The notes under the pieces are model-generated. The model had not been told where the DNA came from. It saw nothing but the letters and a program-made list of their open reading frames with translations, and made no database searches. A program made the position numbers and the translations under genes. Below, one piece after another: positions 35,779 to 44,367 of a DNA stretch of 64,000 nt. The DNA comes from MVRV01 sp964646755 (GTDB taxonomy: Bacteria; Desulfobacterota; Syntrophia; Syntrophales; Smithellaceae). The stretch lies in assembly GCA_964646755.1 (NCBI GenBank), contig CAZYIE010000006.1:1-64000 (forward strand), written 5' to 3'. The stretch's first letter is position 1. Every line of letters starts with the position of its first letter.

Positions 35779-36503
35779 AGCTTGTTCGCTCCTGTCTTCT
35801 CCACCATATTTCCGGCATGTTGCAATGATTCGAAAGTACCGGCATCTGTCCACCAGCCATCAATCACATCCGATTGCATCTTTCCTTCTCGAATATAAAA
35901 ATTATTAACATCGGTGATTTCCAGTTCGCCGCGTTGTGACGGCTTCAAGGAACGAATGAATTCAAACACCCGGTAATCATACATGTAAATACCGATAACG
36001 GCAAAATTGGAAGAAGGATTTGCCGGTTTTTCTTCGACACGGATTATTTTATCTCCCGCAAAAACAGGAACGCCAAATCGTTGCGGATCGGGAACTTCCT
36101 TGAGCAATATGCGGGCGCCGTCTTTCTGGTCACGAAATTTTCCCACCGCCGCCTTAATATTCCCTTCAATAATATTATCACCAAGAACAACAACAATCTT
36201 ATCCTTATCAGCGAAAAATTCGGCCAGACTCAAAGCAGCAGCAATGCCGCCCTCACCTTGCTGATAAGTATAGTTGATGTGCTTCAGACCGAAATCTTTA
36301 CCATTTTCCAGCAGCTTCAGGAAATCACCGGCATTGTTGCCGCCGGTCACAATCAGAATTTCATCAATACCGGCATTCACCAGAATTCGGATGGGATAAT
36401 AGATCATCGGCTCATTATAGACAGGAAGCAAATGCTTGTTTGTTACTTTGGTCAGAGGATAAAGCCTGCTACCCAATCCACCGGCCAGGACAACACCTTT
36501 CAT
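35775..36503 (-). CDS. Glucose-1-phosphate thymidylyltransferase
   Basis: Makes dTDP-glucose from dTTP and glucose-1-phosphate. The 242 residues carry the nucleotidyltransferase signature VLAGGLGSRLYPLTKVTNKH, then YYPIRILVNAGIDEI and VVLGDNIIEGN. It is the short form of the RmlA family, without the extra C-terminal region. It is coupled by ATGA overlap to the epimerase-like gene. Confidence 0.92.
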   Translation of the reverse strand: MKGVVLAGGLGSRLYPLTKVTNKHLLPVYNEPMIYYPIRILVNAGIDEILIVTGGNNAGDFLKLLENGKDFGLKHINYTYQQGEGGIAAALSLAEFFADKDKIVVVLGDNIIEGNIKAAVGKFRDQKDGARILLKEVPDPQRFGVPVFAGDKIIRVEEKPANPSSNFAVIGIYMYDYRVFEFIRSLKPSQRGELEITDVNNFYIREGKMQSDVIDGWWTDAGTFESLQHAGNMVEKTGANKL

Positions 36504-36624
36504 GATATCTCCTTGGTTTTTCGTTTGTTATCGCAACTTATGTCTTTTTCCATATCATATCATGGAACATATCAACAATAATTTTCTTTACATCTCATTA
36601 AAATATGGAGTATTTGTTGGCACT

Positions 36625-37708
36625 ATGAATAATGATGAATACTACATGCAATCGGCGTTAAAGCTTGCCCGGAAAGGAAAGGGTCATGTCAGCCCCAATC
36701 CGCTGGTCGGTGCAATCATTGTTAAAAATGACCGGATTATCGGTCAAGGTTATCACAAAAGGAGACGATCATGCAGAAGTCAATGCTATAAAAAATGCCT
36801 GTGAAGACGTTGCCGGGGCAACGCTCTATGTCAATCTGGAACCGTGCTGCCACGAGGGGAAAACACCCCCTTGTGTGGTGAGTATAATCAAGCATAAAAT
36901 TGCCAAAGTTGTCATCGGCTCCATTGATTCCAATCCGCTGGTCTCTTGTGGTGGTTTGAATTATTTGCAGAGTCAGGGAATTGAAGTAAAAACAGGTGTG
37001 TTAGAAAATGAATGCCGTAGTCTCAATGAAATTTTCTTTCATTACATGGAAACCGGTCTGCCTTTCGTCACAGTAAAATACGCCCAGACATTCGATGGCC
37101 GTATTGCCACAGCTAATGGCCAGTCCCAATGGATCAGCTCGAAGGCGGCACAAAAATTTGCGCATCAATTGAGAGCACAGCATGATGCCATTCTAGTAGG
37201 GGCGCAAACAGTAATTAAAGATGATCCGGAACTGACAGTACGCCATGTCCGTGGCCGCAACCCCCTGCGAATTGTCGTGGATTACGGCCTGAGAATTCCA
37301 GCACAGGCGAAAATTCTGCAAAGCCAATCCGACGCCAAAACTTTAATTGCCACCTCCAAAACTGCAGAAGATCCGCATTTCCAGCGGATTGCTGATTCCG
37401 GCATAGAAATAATTACAATTGATGCTGATAGTCAGGGCAAAGTTGATTTAAAAATATTATTTAAAATACTTGCTGCCAGAGGCATATCTTCCCTTTTAGT
37501 GGAAGGCGGCGCTCAAATTATCACCTCGGTATTGCAGAAAGATTTAGCCTGTCGTCTGGTCGCGATAATTGCGCCGAAAATTATCGGCAGAGGAATTGAA
37601 GCCATCGGAGAGTTACAGATCAACGATCTTAAATATGCCAAACAACTATCCTTTCAAAAAATAAAAAGACTCGGCCCGGATATAGTAATTGACAGCCGCT
37701 TAAGTTAA
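36625..37708 (+). pseudogene. ribD: ribD riboflavin deaminase/reductase, frameshifted
   Basis: Bifunctional riboflavin-synthesis enzyme interrupted by a frameshift. Frame 1 encodes MNNDEYYMQSALKLARKGKG, HVSPNPLVGAIIV and ends in GQGYHK. The expected continuation, DDHAEVNAIKNA with the zinc residues of EPCCHEGKTPPC, is in the next frame. The break is at CACAAAAGGA (36754-36763); bridging it needs a +1 shift. The family normally has about two more residues here, so a 2- or 5-base deletion fits. The C-terminal reductase domain (TVKYAQTFDGRIATANGQSQ) is intact to 37708. It may be a true mutation, a sequence error at the A run, or +1 slippage at AAA-AGG. Confidence 0.85.
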
Positions 37709-39301
37709 ATTGGCAATCATGTTTTCTGCGGCCTTGATTCCATCCAGGGCCGAACTGATAATTCCTCCGGCATAACCTGCACCTTCACCGCAGGGATAGA
37801 GGCCGCAAACTGTTTCACTCTGGCCGTCACTCTTCCGGCAAATGCGTACCGGTGATGATGTTCTTGTTTCCACTCCTATCAGATGGCCCTCCGCAGTAAT
37901 AAATCCCGGCATTTTTCTGTTGAATTCATAAATACCGGCTCTTAGCGCATCAGCAACAAATGAAGGAAGTACATCATCGAGCGCCGCCGGCTTTGTGCCG
38001 GGACGAAAGCTTGTCGGCACGTTGTAATCCGCCACTTTCTTTTCCAGAAAATCAGTCAATCTTTGCACCGGCGCAAAATAATTGCTGCCACCTGCGGCAA
38101 AAGCTTTTTTCTCCCACCGGGCTCGAAATTCCAGTCCGGCCAGGGGTTCTCTCTGGAAAGCAAAATCGTCAACCCGGACATTGACAACTACGGCGCTATT
38201 GGCCAGCGTGCCATCCCGCAGACTTTTACTCATCCCGTTGGTTAAAACATAACCGGGAAAAGCGCTGCAGCCGATTACTTCCCCGCCGGGACACATGCAA
38301 AAAGTATAAACCGAACGGTTTAAAGCAGGAATTGCTGCTGTCACAAAATATTCCGCCGGCGGAAGTTGAGGATGCCCGGACCATTTTCCGTATTGAAGGG
38401 AATTAATTAATTCCTGCGGATGCTCCACGCGCAGCCCCATGGCAAAAGGTTTAGCTTCCATTCTAACACCACTTGCCAGTAGTTTTTGGTATGTATCATC
38501 GGCGCTCTGACCGATAGCCAAAACCAATTGATCAGTTTTTATTTCTTCCTTTTCGTGAACTATAATTGCGGCAAGAGATCCCTGTCGGACAATAAAATCC
38601 GTCACCCGTGCTTCAAAGCGAATTATACAGCCCATTGCCTTAAGTTTATTGCGTAAATTGATTACCACCTTTCTCAATCGATCTGTACCCACATGGGGTT
38701 TGGCATCGGTGAGTATGGCCGAGGGCGCGCCCATTTCCACCAGAATCTTTTTTACCCAGAAAGAGGATGGATTCTTGCTCCGGCTGGTGAGCTTGCCGTC
38801 GGAGAATGTTCCGGCGCCTCCCTCACCAAAAAGTACGTTGCTGGATGGATTCAGAATGCCTTTTCCCCAAAAGTCTTGTACATCCATTGCTCGCTTTTCT
38901 ATTGCTGTACCTCTTTCCAGCAGTAACACCGGAAGCCCTCTGGCAGACAGCACATAAGCGGCAAAGAGACCGGCCGGCCCGCTGCCGACAACAACTATGG
39001 GGAGTACAGGTTTAGACGTTCTGGTAAAGAGCGGCTCCGGCAATTGATCTTCGAGTTCGTGCACTTGGATTCCTTCGGCCAGATCGCAGGGCACCGGGCA
39101 ATCATCAGCAATGGTTAATTGGATTGCATAAACAAAATGAGGCGGTTTATTCCGCCGCGCATCAATTGCTTTTTTGATAATTCTGAGATTTGCAATAACA
39201 CTTGGCGATACCGCCAGAAGAGCAGCTGCTTTTTGGCTCAGCTGCTCTTCATTTTCATCCAAAGCCAGCTTAATTCCCGCGATACGCAAAAGCTTCATCA
39301 A
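37700..39301 (-). CDS. FAD-dependent dehydrogenase (COG2509 family)
   Basis: A 533-residue flavoprotein. The dinucleotide motif VVGSGPAGLFAAYVLSARG (about residues 107-125) binds FAD, and FGEGGAGTFSDGKLTSR marks this uncharacterised family. A C-terminal GEGAGYAGGIISSALDG block closes the FAD site. The substrate is unknown. The N-terminal 100 residues form the small helical domain usual for the family. It converges with ribD, overlapping its end by nine bases. Confidence 0.88.
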   Translation of the reverse strand: MMKLLRIAGIKLALDENEEQLSQKAAALLAVSPSVIANLRIIKKAIDARRNKPPHFVYAIQLTIADDCPVPCDLAEGIQVHELEDQLPEPLFTRTSKPVLPIVVVGSGPAGLFAAYVLSARGLPVLLLERGTAIEKRAMDVQDFWGKGILNPSSNVLFGEGGAGTFSDGKLTSRSKNPSSFWVKKILVEMGAPSAILTDAKPHVGTDRLRKVVINLRNKLKAMGCIIRFEARVTDFIVRQGSLAAIIVHEKEEIKTDQLVLAIGQSADDTYQKLLASGVRMEAKPFAMGLRVEHPQELINSLQYGKWSGHPQLPPAEYFVTAAIPALNRSVYTFCMCPGGEVIGCSAFPGYVLTNGMSKSLRDGTLANSAVVVNVRVDDFAFQREPLAGLEFRARWEKKAFAAGGSNYFAPVQRLTDFLEKKVADYNVPTSFRPGTKPAALDDVLPSFVADALRAGIYEFNRKMPGFITAEGHLIGVETRTSSPVRICRKSDGQSETVCGLYPCGEGAGYAGGIISSALDGIKAAENMIANLT

Positions 39302-39380
39302 ATCACCATTGCAAAATTTTTATAGTTATTATAGGAGGGCATACATTTAATATTATCCGAATAAATTATAGGGTGTTTTT

Positions 39381-39884
39381 ATGCCTTGGTATGCCGTAAG
39401 TACAAGAAGCCGCCATGAATATAAAGCAAATTCCGGTCTTGCGCAAAAAAATATACCGACTTTTTTACCTGAGATGGAAGTTTGGAGCAAGAGAAAAGAC
39501 CGGAAAAAGAAAATATTTATCCCCCTTTTCCCCGGCTATCTTTTTGTGGAAACACCTCATCTGAATAATGAAACAAAAATCTCCATCCTGCAAACATTTG
39601 GTGTCGTGAGAATTCTCGGCAAGAAGGAAAACACCGAACCGATAGCCGTACCGGACAGCAAGATTGAAGCAATCCAGCGTCTTTTAAATAAGAAGGTGGA
39701 AGTTTTTTCGCTGCAATATCCTCAGGCGGGTGAACCGGCAAAAATTATTGATGGCCCCTTTACTGGAATTGAAGGTATTGTAATTAGCAGCAATGCCGAA
39801 AAAGAGCTTTTTGTTATCTCCATTGAACTTCTGCAACGTTCGGTGGCCATAAAACTGGAAGGATTTCAAATTACGAAAATATAA
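39381..39884 (+). CDS. NusG-family transcription antitermination paralogue
   Basis: A 167-residue NusG-like protein (RfaH/UpxY/LoaP type). The NGN domain holds MPWYAVSTRSRHEYKA and IPLFPGYLFVE, and a KOW-like C-terminal domain begins at AKIIDGPFTGIEGIV. Such paralogues usually open long polysaccharide operons, where they prevent early termination. None follows here, since the next genes are a keto-acid oxidoreductase, so the target operon is not evident. Confidence 0.88.
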   Translation: MPWYAVSTRSRHEYKANSGLAQKNIPTFLPEMEVWSKRKDRKKKIFIPLFPGYLFVETPHLNNETKISILQTFGVVRILGKKENTEPIAVPDSKIEAIQRLLNKKVEVFSLQYPQAGEPAKIIDGPFTGIEGIVISSNAEKELFVISIELLQRSVAIKLEGFQITKI

Positions 39885-39892
39885 AAAAATAG

Positions 39893-40027
39893 GCTGAGGA
39901 CTGAGGGCTTAAGGATGAAGAGCTAAAATTATTTCCTTCAGCCCTCGGCCTAATCACCTTCAGCCTAGTTTATTATCCCTTCAGTCTTCAGCCTAAACAC
40001 CTTCAGTCTCATTAATTATTCCTTGAC
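39893..40027. repeat. Phased 21-22 bp tandem repeat, CCTTCAG
   Basis: CCTTCAG occurs at 39935, 39957, 39978 and 40000, at spacings of 22, 21 and 22 bases. Each copy is followed by CCT or TCT and an AT-rich spacer. Upstream lies AGGCTGAGGACTGAGGGCTT (39892-39911), an inverted relative of the first unit, so the region can form a hairpin. It lies between the NusG-like gene and the kor operon and contains no gene. Confidence 0.6.
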
Positions 40028-40107
40028 TTTATAGTCATTTTGGGTAAGAAAGCGTGCTCTGAAATTGCGATTATTCTGCCGGATTAAAACTGTTTTGGAG
40101 ATTGATT

Positions 40108-40317
40108 TTGAAAGGTTACATTAAGATAAACAAAGAATTTTGCAAGGAATGCCACCTTTGCATTTATGTCTGCCCGAAAGGCTGCATTATTCCCACCAAA
40201 GAATATAACTCCCGCGGCTACCACCCTGTCGCCTCTGATGAGAGTAAGGAATGCACCGGCTGTACTTTGTGCGCAGTCATGTGCCCGGAAGTGGCTATCG
40301 AGGTCTATCGTGAATAA
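40108..40317 (+). CDS. korD: 2-oxoacid:ferredoxin oxidoreductase delta subunit (ferredoxin)
   Basis: A 69-residue two-cluster ferredoxin subunit. The motifs CKECHLCIYVCPKGC and CTGCTLCAVMCPEV each bind one 4Fe-4S cluster. The start is taken as TTG at 40108, seven bases after GGAG; another TTG two codons earlier is possible. It passes electrons from the alpha/beta/gamma core to free ferredoxin. It overlaps korA by eight bases. Confidence 0.9.
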   Translation: MKGYIKINKEFCKECHLCIYVCPKGCIIPTKEYNSRGYHPVASDESKECTGCTLCAVMCPEVAIEVYRE

Positions 40318-41368
40318 AGTATTAATGTCCGGAAACAACATTATCGGGGAAGCGGCAATCCGTGCCGGGTGCCGTTTTTATGCCGGTTATCCGATAACTC
40401 CCCAAAACGAGCTTACTGAATATATGGCGGAACACATGCGCAATGTGGAAGGTGGCGTCTTTGTTCAGTCGGAAAGTGAAATTGCAGCCATTCACATGAT
40501 CATCGGTGCCAGCGCCGCCGGTGCAAGAGTTATGACTTCGTCTTCCAGCCCCGGTATTTCGTTGAAGCAGGAAGGCATTTCTTCTATGGCCGCCTGTGAA
40601 CTACCCGGTGTTATTGTCAACATTATGCGTGGCGGTCCCGGACTGGGTAATATTCGTCCGGCGCAGGGGGATTATTTCCAGGCAACTCGCGGAGGAGGAC
40701 ATGGTGATTACCGGACAATTGTTTATGGACCGGCTACCTGCCAGGAACTGGCTGATTTAACCATGAATGCCTTTGATCTGGCAGATATTTACCGTACTCC
40801 GGTTATGATTCTGGCCGATGGTATGATGGGACAGATGATGGAACCAGTTGTCTTCAAAAAACCAAAACCGCGGCAATACAGTGAAAAATTTATGCTCAGA
40901 GGTGCGGGTATTGGTAAAAGTAAATTCATCCGCGGCCTCATCCTCGATGCCATAGATATGGAAGAGCACAATTGGAAATTAGCACGTAAATATCAAGCTA
41001 TTACCGAAAAAGAAACTCTCTATGAAGAGTATAAAACGGAAGATGCGGTGTTAGTTATTGTTGCCTATGGCACCGCTGCCCGTATCGCAAAAGGCGCCAT
41101 CAAACGCCTGCGGGAAAACGGCATGAAAGTCGGACTTTTCCGGCCGATCACCCTTTGGCCTTTCCCGGAATTAAAATTACGGGCATTATCGAAAAAAGTT
41201 AAAAATTATCTGGTCTTTGAGTTAAGTACCGGTCAGATGCTAGATGATGTGCGGCTCGCTCTTCAGGGTTATGCCGCTATTGAATTTCATGGGCGGCCCG
41301 GCGGCACGGTGCCCACGCCGGCGGAACTGGCTAATGTTATTGCCAGGCACTACGAAACAATAGATTAA
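40310..41368 (+). CDS. korA: 2-oxoacid:ferredoxin oxidoreductase alpha subunit
   Basis: A 352-residue subunit with the pyrimidine-binding core: GCRFYAGYPITPQNELTEYM at the N-terminus, then TSSSSPGISLKQEGIS. The start is GTG at 40310, six bases after GAGG and inside the end of korD; an ATG at 40325 is possible. With korB, korC and korD it oxidises a 2-oxoacid plus CoA to acyl-CoA, reducing ferredoxin. 2-Oxoglutarate or a branched-chain oxoacid is likely, but the substrate cannot be read. Confidence 0.92.
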   Translation: MNKVLMSGNNIIGEAAIRAGCRFYAGYPITPQNELTEYMAEHMRNVEGGVFVQSESEIAAIHMIIGASAAGARVMTSSSSPGISLKQEGISSMAACELPGVIVNIMRGGPGLGNIRPAQGDYFQATRGGGHGDYRTIVYGPATCQELADLTMNAFDLADIYRTPVMILADGMMGQMMEPVVFKKPKPRQYSEKFMLRGAGIGKSKFIRGLILDAIDMEEHNWKLARKYQAITEKETLYEEYKTEDAVLVIVAYGTAARIAKGAIKRLRENGMKVGLFRPITLWPFPELKLRALSKKVKNYLVFELSTGQMLDDVRLALQGYAAIEFHGRPGGTVPTPAELANVIARHYETID

Positions 41369-41388
41369 ACCGATTAGGAACAAAAAAT

Positions 41389-42162
41389 ATGGCAAAAAAA
41401 GTATTTGGTCGGCCGGAAAGTTTAAAAGAAGCATATTTTCATTACTGCCCCGGCTGCGGTCACAGCATTGCTCATCGGCTTGTTGCCGAAGTTATTGATG
41501 AACTGGGAATTCGCGGAATAACTATCGGTGTTCCTCCCGCCGGTTGTGCCGTATTAGCTTATAATTATTTTGACATCGATATGCTGGAAGCACAGCACGG
41601 GCGTGGCCCGGCCACAGCTACGGGACTCAAGCGCGCACTGCCGGATCGTATCGTTTTTTCCTATCAGGGTGATGGAGATCTGGCGGCTATAGGCATGGCC
41701 GAGAGTTTTCATGCAGCGAACCGCGGTGAAAATATCACTGTAATTTTTATTAATAATGCCGTTTATGGAATGACAGGCGGTCAAATGGCGCCGACAACGA
41801 TGCTGGACCAGAAAACAACAACCTCTCCCTCCGGTCGCAATAAAATATTAGATGGCTATCCGGTTAAAGTATGCGAAATATTTTCCCAACTTCAAGGCAC
41901 AACTTACGTGGAAAGAGTAACCGTCAATTCGCCGGCCAGCGTTAAAAAAACTAAAAAAGCTCTCAAAAAAGCTTTTCAATGTCAGATGGACGGATTGGGC
42001 TTTTCACTGGTCGAAATTCTCTCACCCTGCCCGACTAACTGGAAAATGACTCCCGTCGCCTCCTGCAAATGGATAGATGAAGTGATGAGCAAGGAATTTC
42101 CGCTGGGTGTTTTTAAAGATAACGTAGCTCCCGGGAAACAACCTGCGGAGGCCGCATCATGA
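41389..42162 (+). CDS. korB: 2-oxoacid:ferredoxin oxidoreductase beta subunit (TPP-binding)
   Basis: A 257-residue subunit that binds thiamine diphosphate. HYCPGCGHSIAHRLVAE and the TPP motif GDGDLAAIGMAE with NNAVYGMTGGQMAPTT are conserved. The cysteines of CPGCG help ligate a cluster or line the active site. It overlaps the gamma gene by four bases (ATGA). Confidence 0.94.
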   Translation: MAKKVFGRPESLKEAYFHYCPGCGHSIAHRLVAEVIDELGIRGITIGVPPAGCAVLAYNYFDIDMLEAQHGRGPATATGLKRALPDRIVFSYQGDGDLAAIGMAESFHAANRGENITVIFINNAVYGMTGGQMAPTTMLDQKTTTSPSGRNKILDGYPVKVCEIFSQLQGTTYVERVTVNSPASVKKTKKALKKAFQCQMDGLGFSLVEILSPCPTNWKMTPVASCKWIDEVMSKEFPLGVFKDNVAPGKQPAEAAS

Positions 42163-42698
42163 TGATCAAAACGATTTTCTCCGGTTTCGGTGGCCAAGGA
42201 GTATTAATGATGGGTTATAGTTTAGCCCACGGGGCAATGAGCCATGGTTATCACGTTACGTATCTTCCTGCTTACGGAGCGGAAGTTCGCGGTGGAACCG
42301 CCAACTGCACGGTCGCCGTTGCCGATGAGGAAATTACTTCTCCCGTGTCGTCGGAACCGGACAACCTGATTGTAATGAACTCTCCGTCTCTGACTACATT
42401 TCAGAATAAAGTTACGCATGGCGGAATAATATTTTTAAATTCTTCCATAGTAGAGGCCCGTCCCAGCCGCCAGGACATTAAAGTCTATGCTGTTCCCTGC
42501 GGAGACATGGCCCAGGAAGTGGGCAACATTAGGGTAGCCAATATTATTATGATGGGCGCGTTCATTAAAAAAACAGGTGTTGTTCCGGCGGATATTTACT
42601 TAAAGAGTCTCGAAACTATTATGGGCAGCAAGAAAAAAGCGGCAGCCGAAATTAACCGTAAGGCTTTTGCCGCTGGATATGATTTTGTAAAAGATTAA
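42159..42698 (+). CDS. korC: 2-oxoacid:ferredoxin oxidoreductase gamma subunit
   Basis: A 179-residue subunit with FSGFGGQGVLMMGYSLAHGA at the N-terminus and PAYGAEVRGGTANCTVAVAD, the standard gamma-domain blocks. It completes the delta-alpha-beta-gamma set and is translationally coupled to korB. Confidence 0.93.
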   Translation: MMIKTIFSGFGGQGVLMMGYSLAHGAMSHGYHVTYLPAYGAEVRGGTANCTVAVADEEITSPVSSEPDNLIVMNSPSLTTFQNKVTHGGIIFLNSSIVEARPSRQDIKVYAVPCGDMAQEVGNIRVANIIMMGAFIKKTGVVPADIYLKSLETIMGSKKKAAAEINRKAFAAGYDFVKD

Positions 42699-42712
42699 TA
42701 AGGATATTTAAC

Positions 42713-43144
42713 ATGGCTGTTAAACAAATTTCCGTATTGTTAGGCAACGTGCCAGGTTCTTTCGCCAAACTATCTCATATTCTGGATCTGGAAGACATCA
42801 GCACAAAAGCGGTCTCCGCTGCCAGCACGACCGGGAGCAGCATGGTTCGCCTGGTAGTTAACGATCCCGACCGCGCCGCTGCTCTTTTGTCCAGTTATAA
42901 TTTTAATTTCGAAATAACACCGGTTCTGGCGGCAGAAGTGCCTCTGCATACCGGTGGCATGAATGCTATATTAAAGCCCTTGTCCAACGCTGATATCAAT
43001 ATCCACTATCTTTACACAACCATCAATCGCATCGGTAAGGAAACAATTTTAATTCTTGGCGTCGATAAACTCGAAGATGCCAAAGAAGTTCTGGAACAAA
43101 ACTGGATCCATTTAATCGACGGAGAAATTTATTCCATTCCTTAA
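42713..43144 (+). CDS. Tandem ACT-domain protein
   Basis: A 143-residue protein made of two ACT-like halves. The first begins ISVLLGNVPGSFAKLSHIL; the second begins near residue 74 (LHTGGMNAILKPLSNADINI). ACT domains bind amino acids and regulate enzymes. It follows korC by 14 bases with AAGGA upstream, and ACT proteins often accompany 2-oxoacid or indolepyruvate oxidoreductases, so amino-acid-derived substrates are plausible. Confidence 0.82.
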   Translation: MAVKQISVLLGNVPGSFAKLSHILDLEDISTKAVSAASTTGSSMVRLVVNDPDRAAALLSSYNFNFEITPVLAAEVPLHTGGMNAILKPLSNADINIHYLYTTINRIGKETILILGVDKLEDAKEVLEQNWIHLIDGEIYSIP

Positions 43145-43168
43145 ATCAGATAAATCGTAAAGCTGAAC

Positions 43169-43576
43169 ATGCCTGTTTCTGCCGAAAAAGAAAAAGCTAT
43201 TGCCCAAAGAATGCTGGAGCTCGGAGTTTCCGAAAGTGATCTGAATGAGACTTTTGTCCGCTCATCAGGCCCTGGCGGCCAAAAAGTTAACAAAACTTCT
43301 TCCTGCGTTCACTTGTTGCACGTCCCTACCGGCCTTGCCGTAAAATGCCAGCGGGAACGATCTCAATCTTTAAACCGCCATTTAGCCAGACGTCTATTGT
43401 TGGATAAGATTGAGACAGCACAAAAAGGATTTGTGGAAGAAGAAAAAGAAAAGATCGAAAAAATCCGCCGTCAGAAAAGAAAACGATCCCGCCGGGCCAA
43501 AGAGAAAATTCTAACGGATAAACATCATCAAACGGAAAAAAAGGTTTTGCGCGGCAAAATCCCTCTTGAAGAATAA
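43169..43576 (+). CDS. Peptide chain release factor-like protein (GGQ domain)
   Basis: A 135-residue protein with the peptidyl-tRNA hydrolysis motif in SSGPGGQKVNKTSSCVHL (GGQ at residues 36-38) and a basic C-terminal tail (RRQKRKRSRRAKEK). It lacks the codon-recognition domains of RF1/RF2, so it resembles ArfB/YaeJ-like rescue factors, which release stalled ribosomes. The exact subgroup is uncertain. It lies 24 bases after the ACT gene. Confidence 0.88.
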   Translation: MPVSAEKEKAIAQRMLELGVSESDLNETFVRSSGPGGQKVNKTSSCVHLLHVPTGLAVKCQRERSQSLNRHLARRLLLDKIETAQKGFVEEEKEKIEKIRRQKRKRSRRAKEKILTDKHHQTEKKVLRGKIPLEE

Positions 43577-43663
43577 ATAACAACAAACAAAAAATTTTAA
43601 GTTCGCTTCGTTTGTGAAAAGAAGTGATGGTACTAACCCCGCTTCACTTCGTTGCGCGGGATA

Positions 43664-43715
43664 AGATCATCTAATAAATTTCCATACGCTTTGCTTTGGA
43701 AATTTAAGATGATCT
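43664..43715. other. Large intergenic hairpin
   Basis: AGATCATCT (43664-43672) pairs with AGATGATCT (43707-43715), and inside it AAATTTCC (43676-43683) pairs with GGAAATTT (43698-43705), leaving a 14-base loop. It lies between convergent genes (release-factor-like and atpE). It may end the plus-strand transcript, but on that strand it is followed by A rather than T. Confidence 0.6.
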
Positions 43716-43755
43716 AAAAAAAGGGAGAGAAAGTCGATGTACGCTCCCCCTCCCT
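43716..43755 (-). terminator. Terminator downstream of atpE
   Basis: On the minus strand AGGGA (43751-43755 side) pairs with TCCCT, with an inner GAG/CTC pairing, followed directly by seven T residues (43716-43722). It lies about 25 bases after the atpE stop codon. Confidence 0.65.
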
Positions 43756-43778
43756 GATTTCTATAATAGCAGTAGTGA

Positions 43779-44153
43779 TTAGCTGATAAACTTCATAAGC
43801 GGATTAGCATAAAGCACTATTAGCGCAATAACAAGTGCATAGATCGCCAGAGATTCAATCATCGCTAAACCAACCATCATGGTTAAGAGTATTTTCCCTT
43901 GTGCTTCCGGGTTTCTACCGACGGCATTGGTAGCACCATTCAAACCGGCTCCCATACCATTTCCTGTACCAATTGTTCCGAAAGCTATGGCCAGACCTGC
44001 TGCCAGCAAAGAGCATCCGATAACAATCGCTTTTGTGTAATCAACCGTCCCCGCCGGTACCGCCTGAGCTACTTCTTTCGCTGCGAAAACAAACGGAGCA
44101 GAAACAAGCACCAATACAATCGCCATTACTGTATATATCAAACTCTTTTTCAT
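43779..44153 (-). CDS. atpE: ATP synthase F0 subunit c
   Basis: A 124-residue proteolipid with a signal-like leader (MKKSLIYTVMAIVLVLVSAP to FAAKE) and a two-helix hairpin. The ion-binding glutamate is at residue 100 in GLAMIESLAIYALVIALI, followed by serine 101 and tyrosine 105 as in sodium-type rings. The helix-1 glutamine of sodium rings appears replaced by methionine in TGNGMGAG, so sodium coupling is not supported. The polar loop is GRNPEAQG. No other ATP synthase gene is beside it. It has a strong AGGAGG ribosome-binding site. Confidence 0.93.
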   Translation of the reverse strand: MKKSLIYTVMAIVLVLVSAPFVFAAKEVAQAVPAGTVDYTKAIVIGCSLLAAGLAIAFGTIGTGNGMGAGLNGATNAVGRNPEAQGKILLTMMVGLAMIESLAIYALVIALIVLYANPLMKFIS

Positions 44154-44367
44154 TTAAATCCTCCTTTAATATAATATGTAGCTGATTTAAAATCGCCCGC
44201 AATCATTATCCCTTCTTTTAGAACACGCCTCACGCCTCCTCTCTTTAATTTAACACCGCGGGGATCTATGGTCTTATTTTTAGCGACGCTAAGAACAATT
44301 GTCAAGAAATATTTCCAACCACAAGCCATAACTTGATTTTATTTTCCAGGCAGGATAAAAGCCTTCT

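Noticed and set aside
36754..36763. Programmed frameshift in ribD as the favoured explanation
   Set aside because: Possible in principle (AAA A followed by AGG), but RibD proteins do not use one, and the local length is shorter than the family; a deletion or sequence error is more likely.
39935..40006. CRISPR array
   Set aside because: Repeats are only seven bases and spacers about 15; there are no cas genes and no conserved repeat of normal CRISPR length.
40166..40309. Upstream extension of korA to an ATG at 40166
   Set aside because: The added residues are an out-of-frame translation of the ferredoxin gene; homology starts at the GTG at 40310, which has its own ribosome-binding site.
43779..44153. 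Sodium-specific ATP synthase ring
   Set aside because: E-S and Y match sodium rings, but the essential helix-1 glutamine is not seen, so the claim is not supported.
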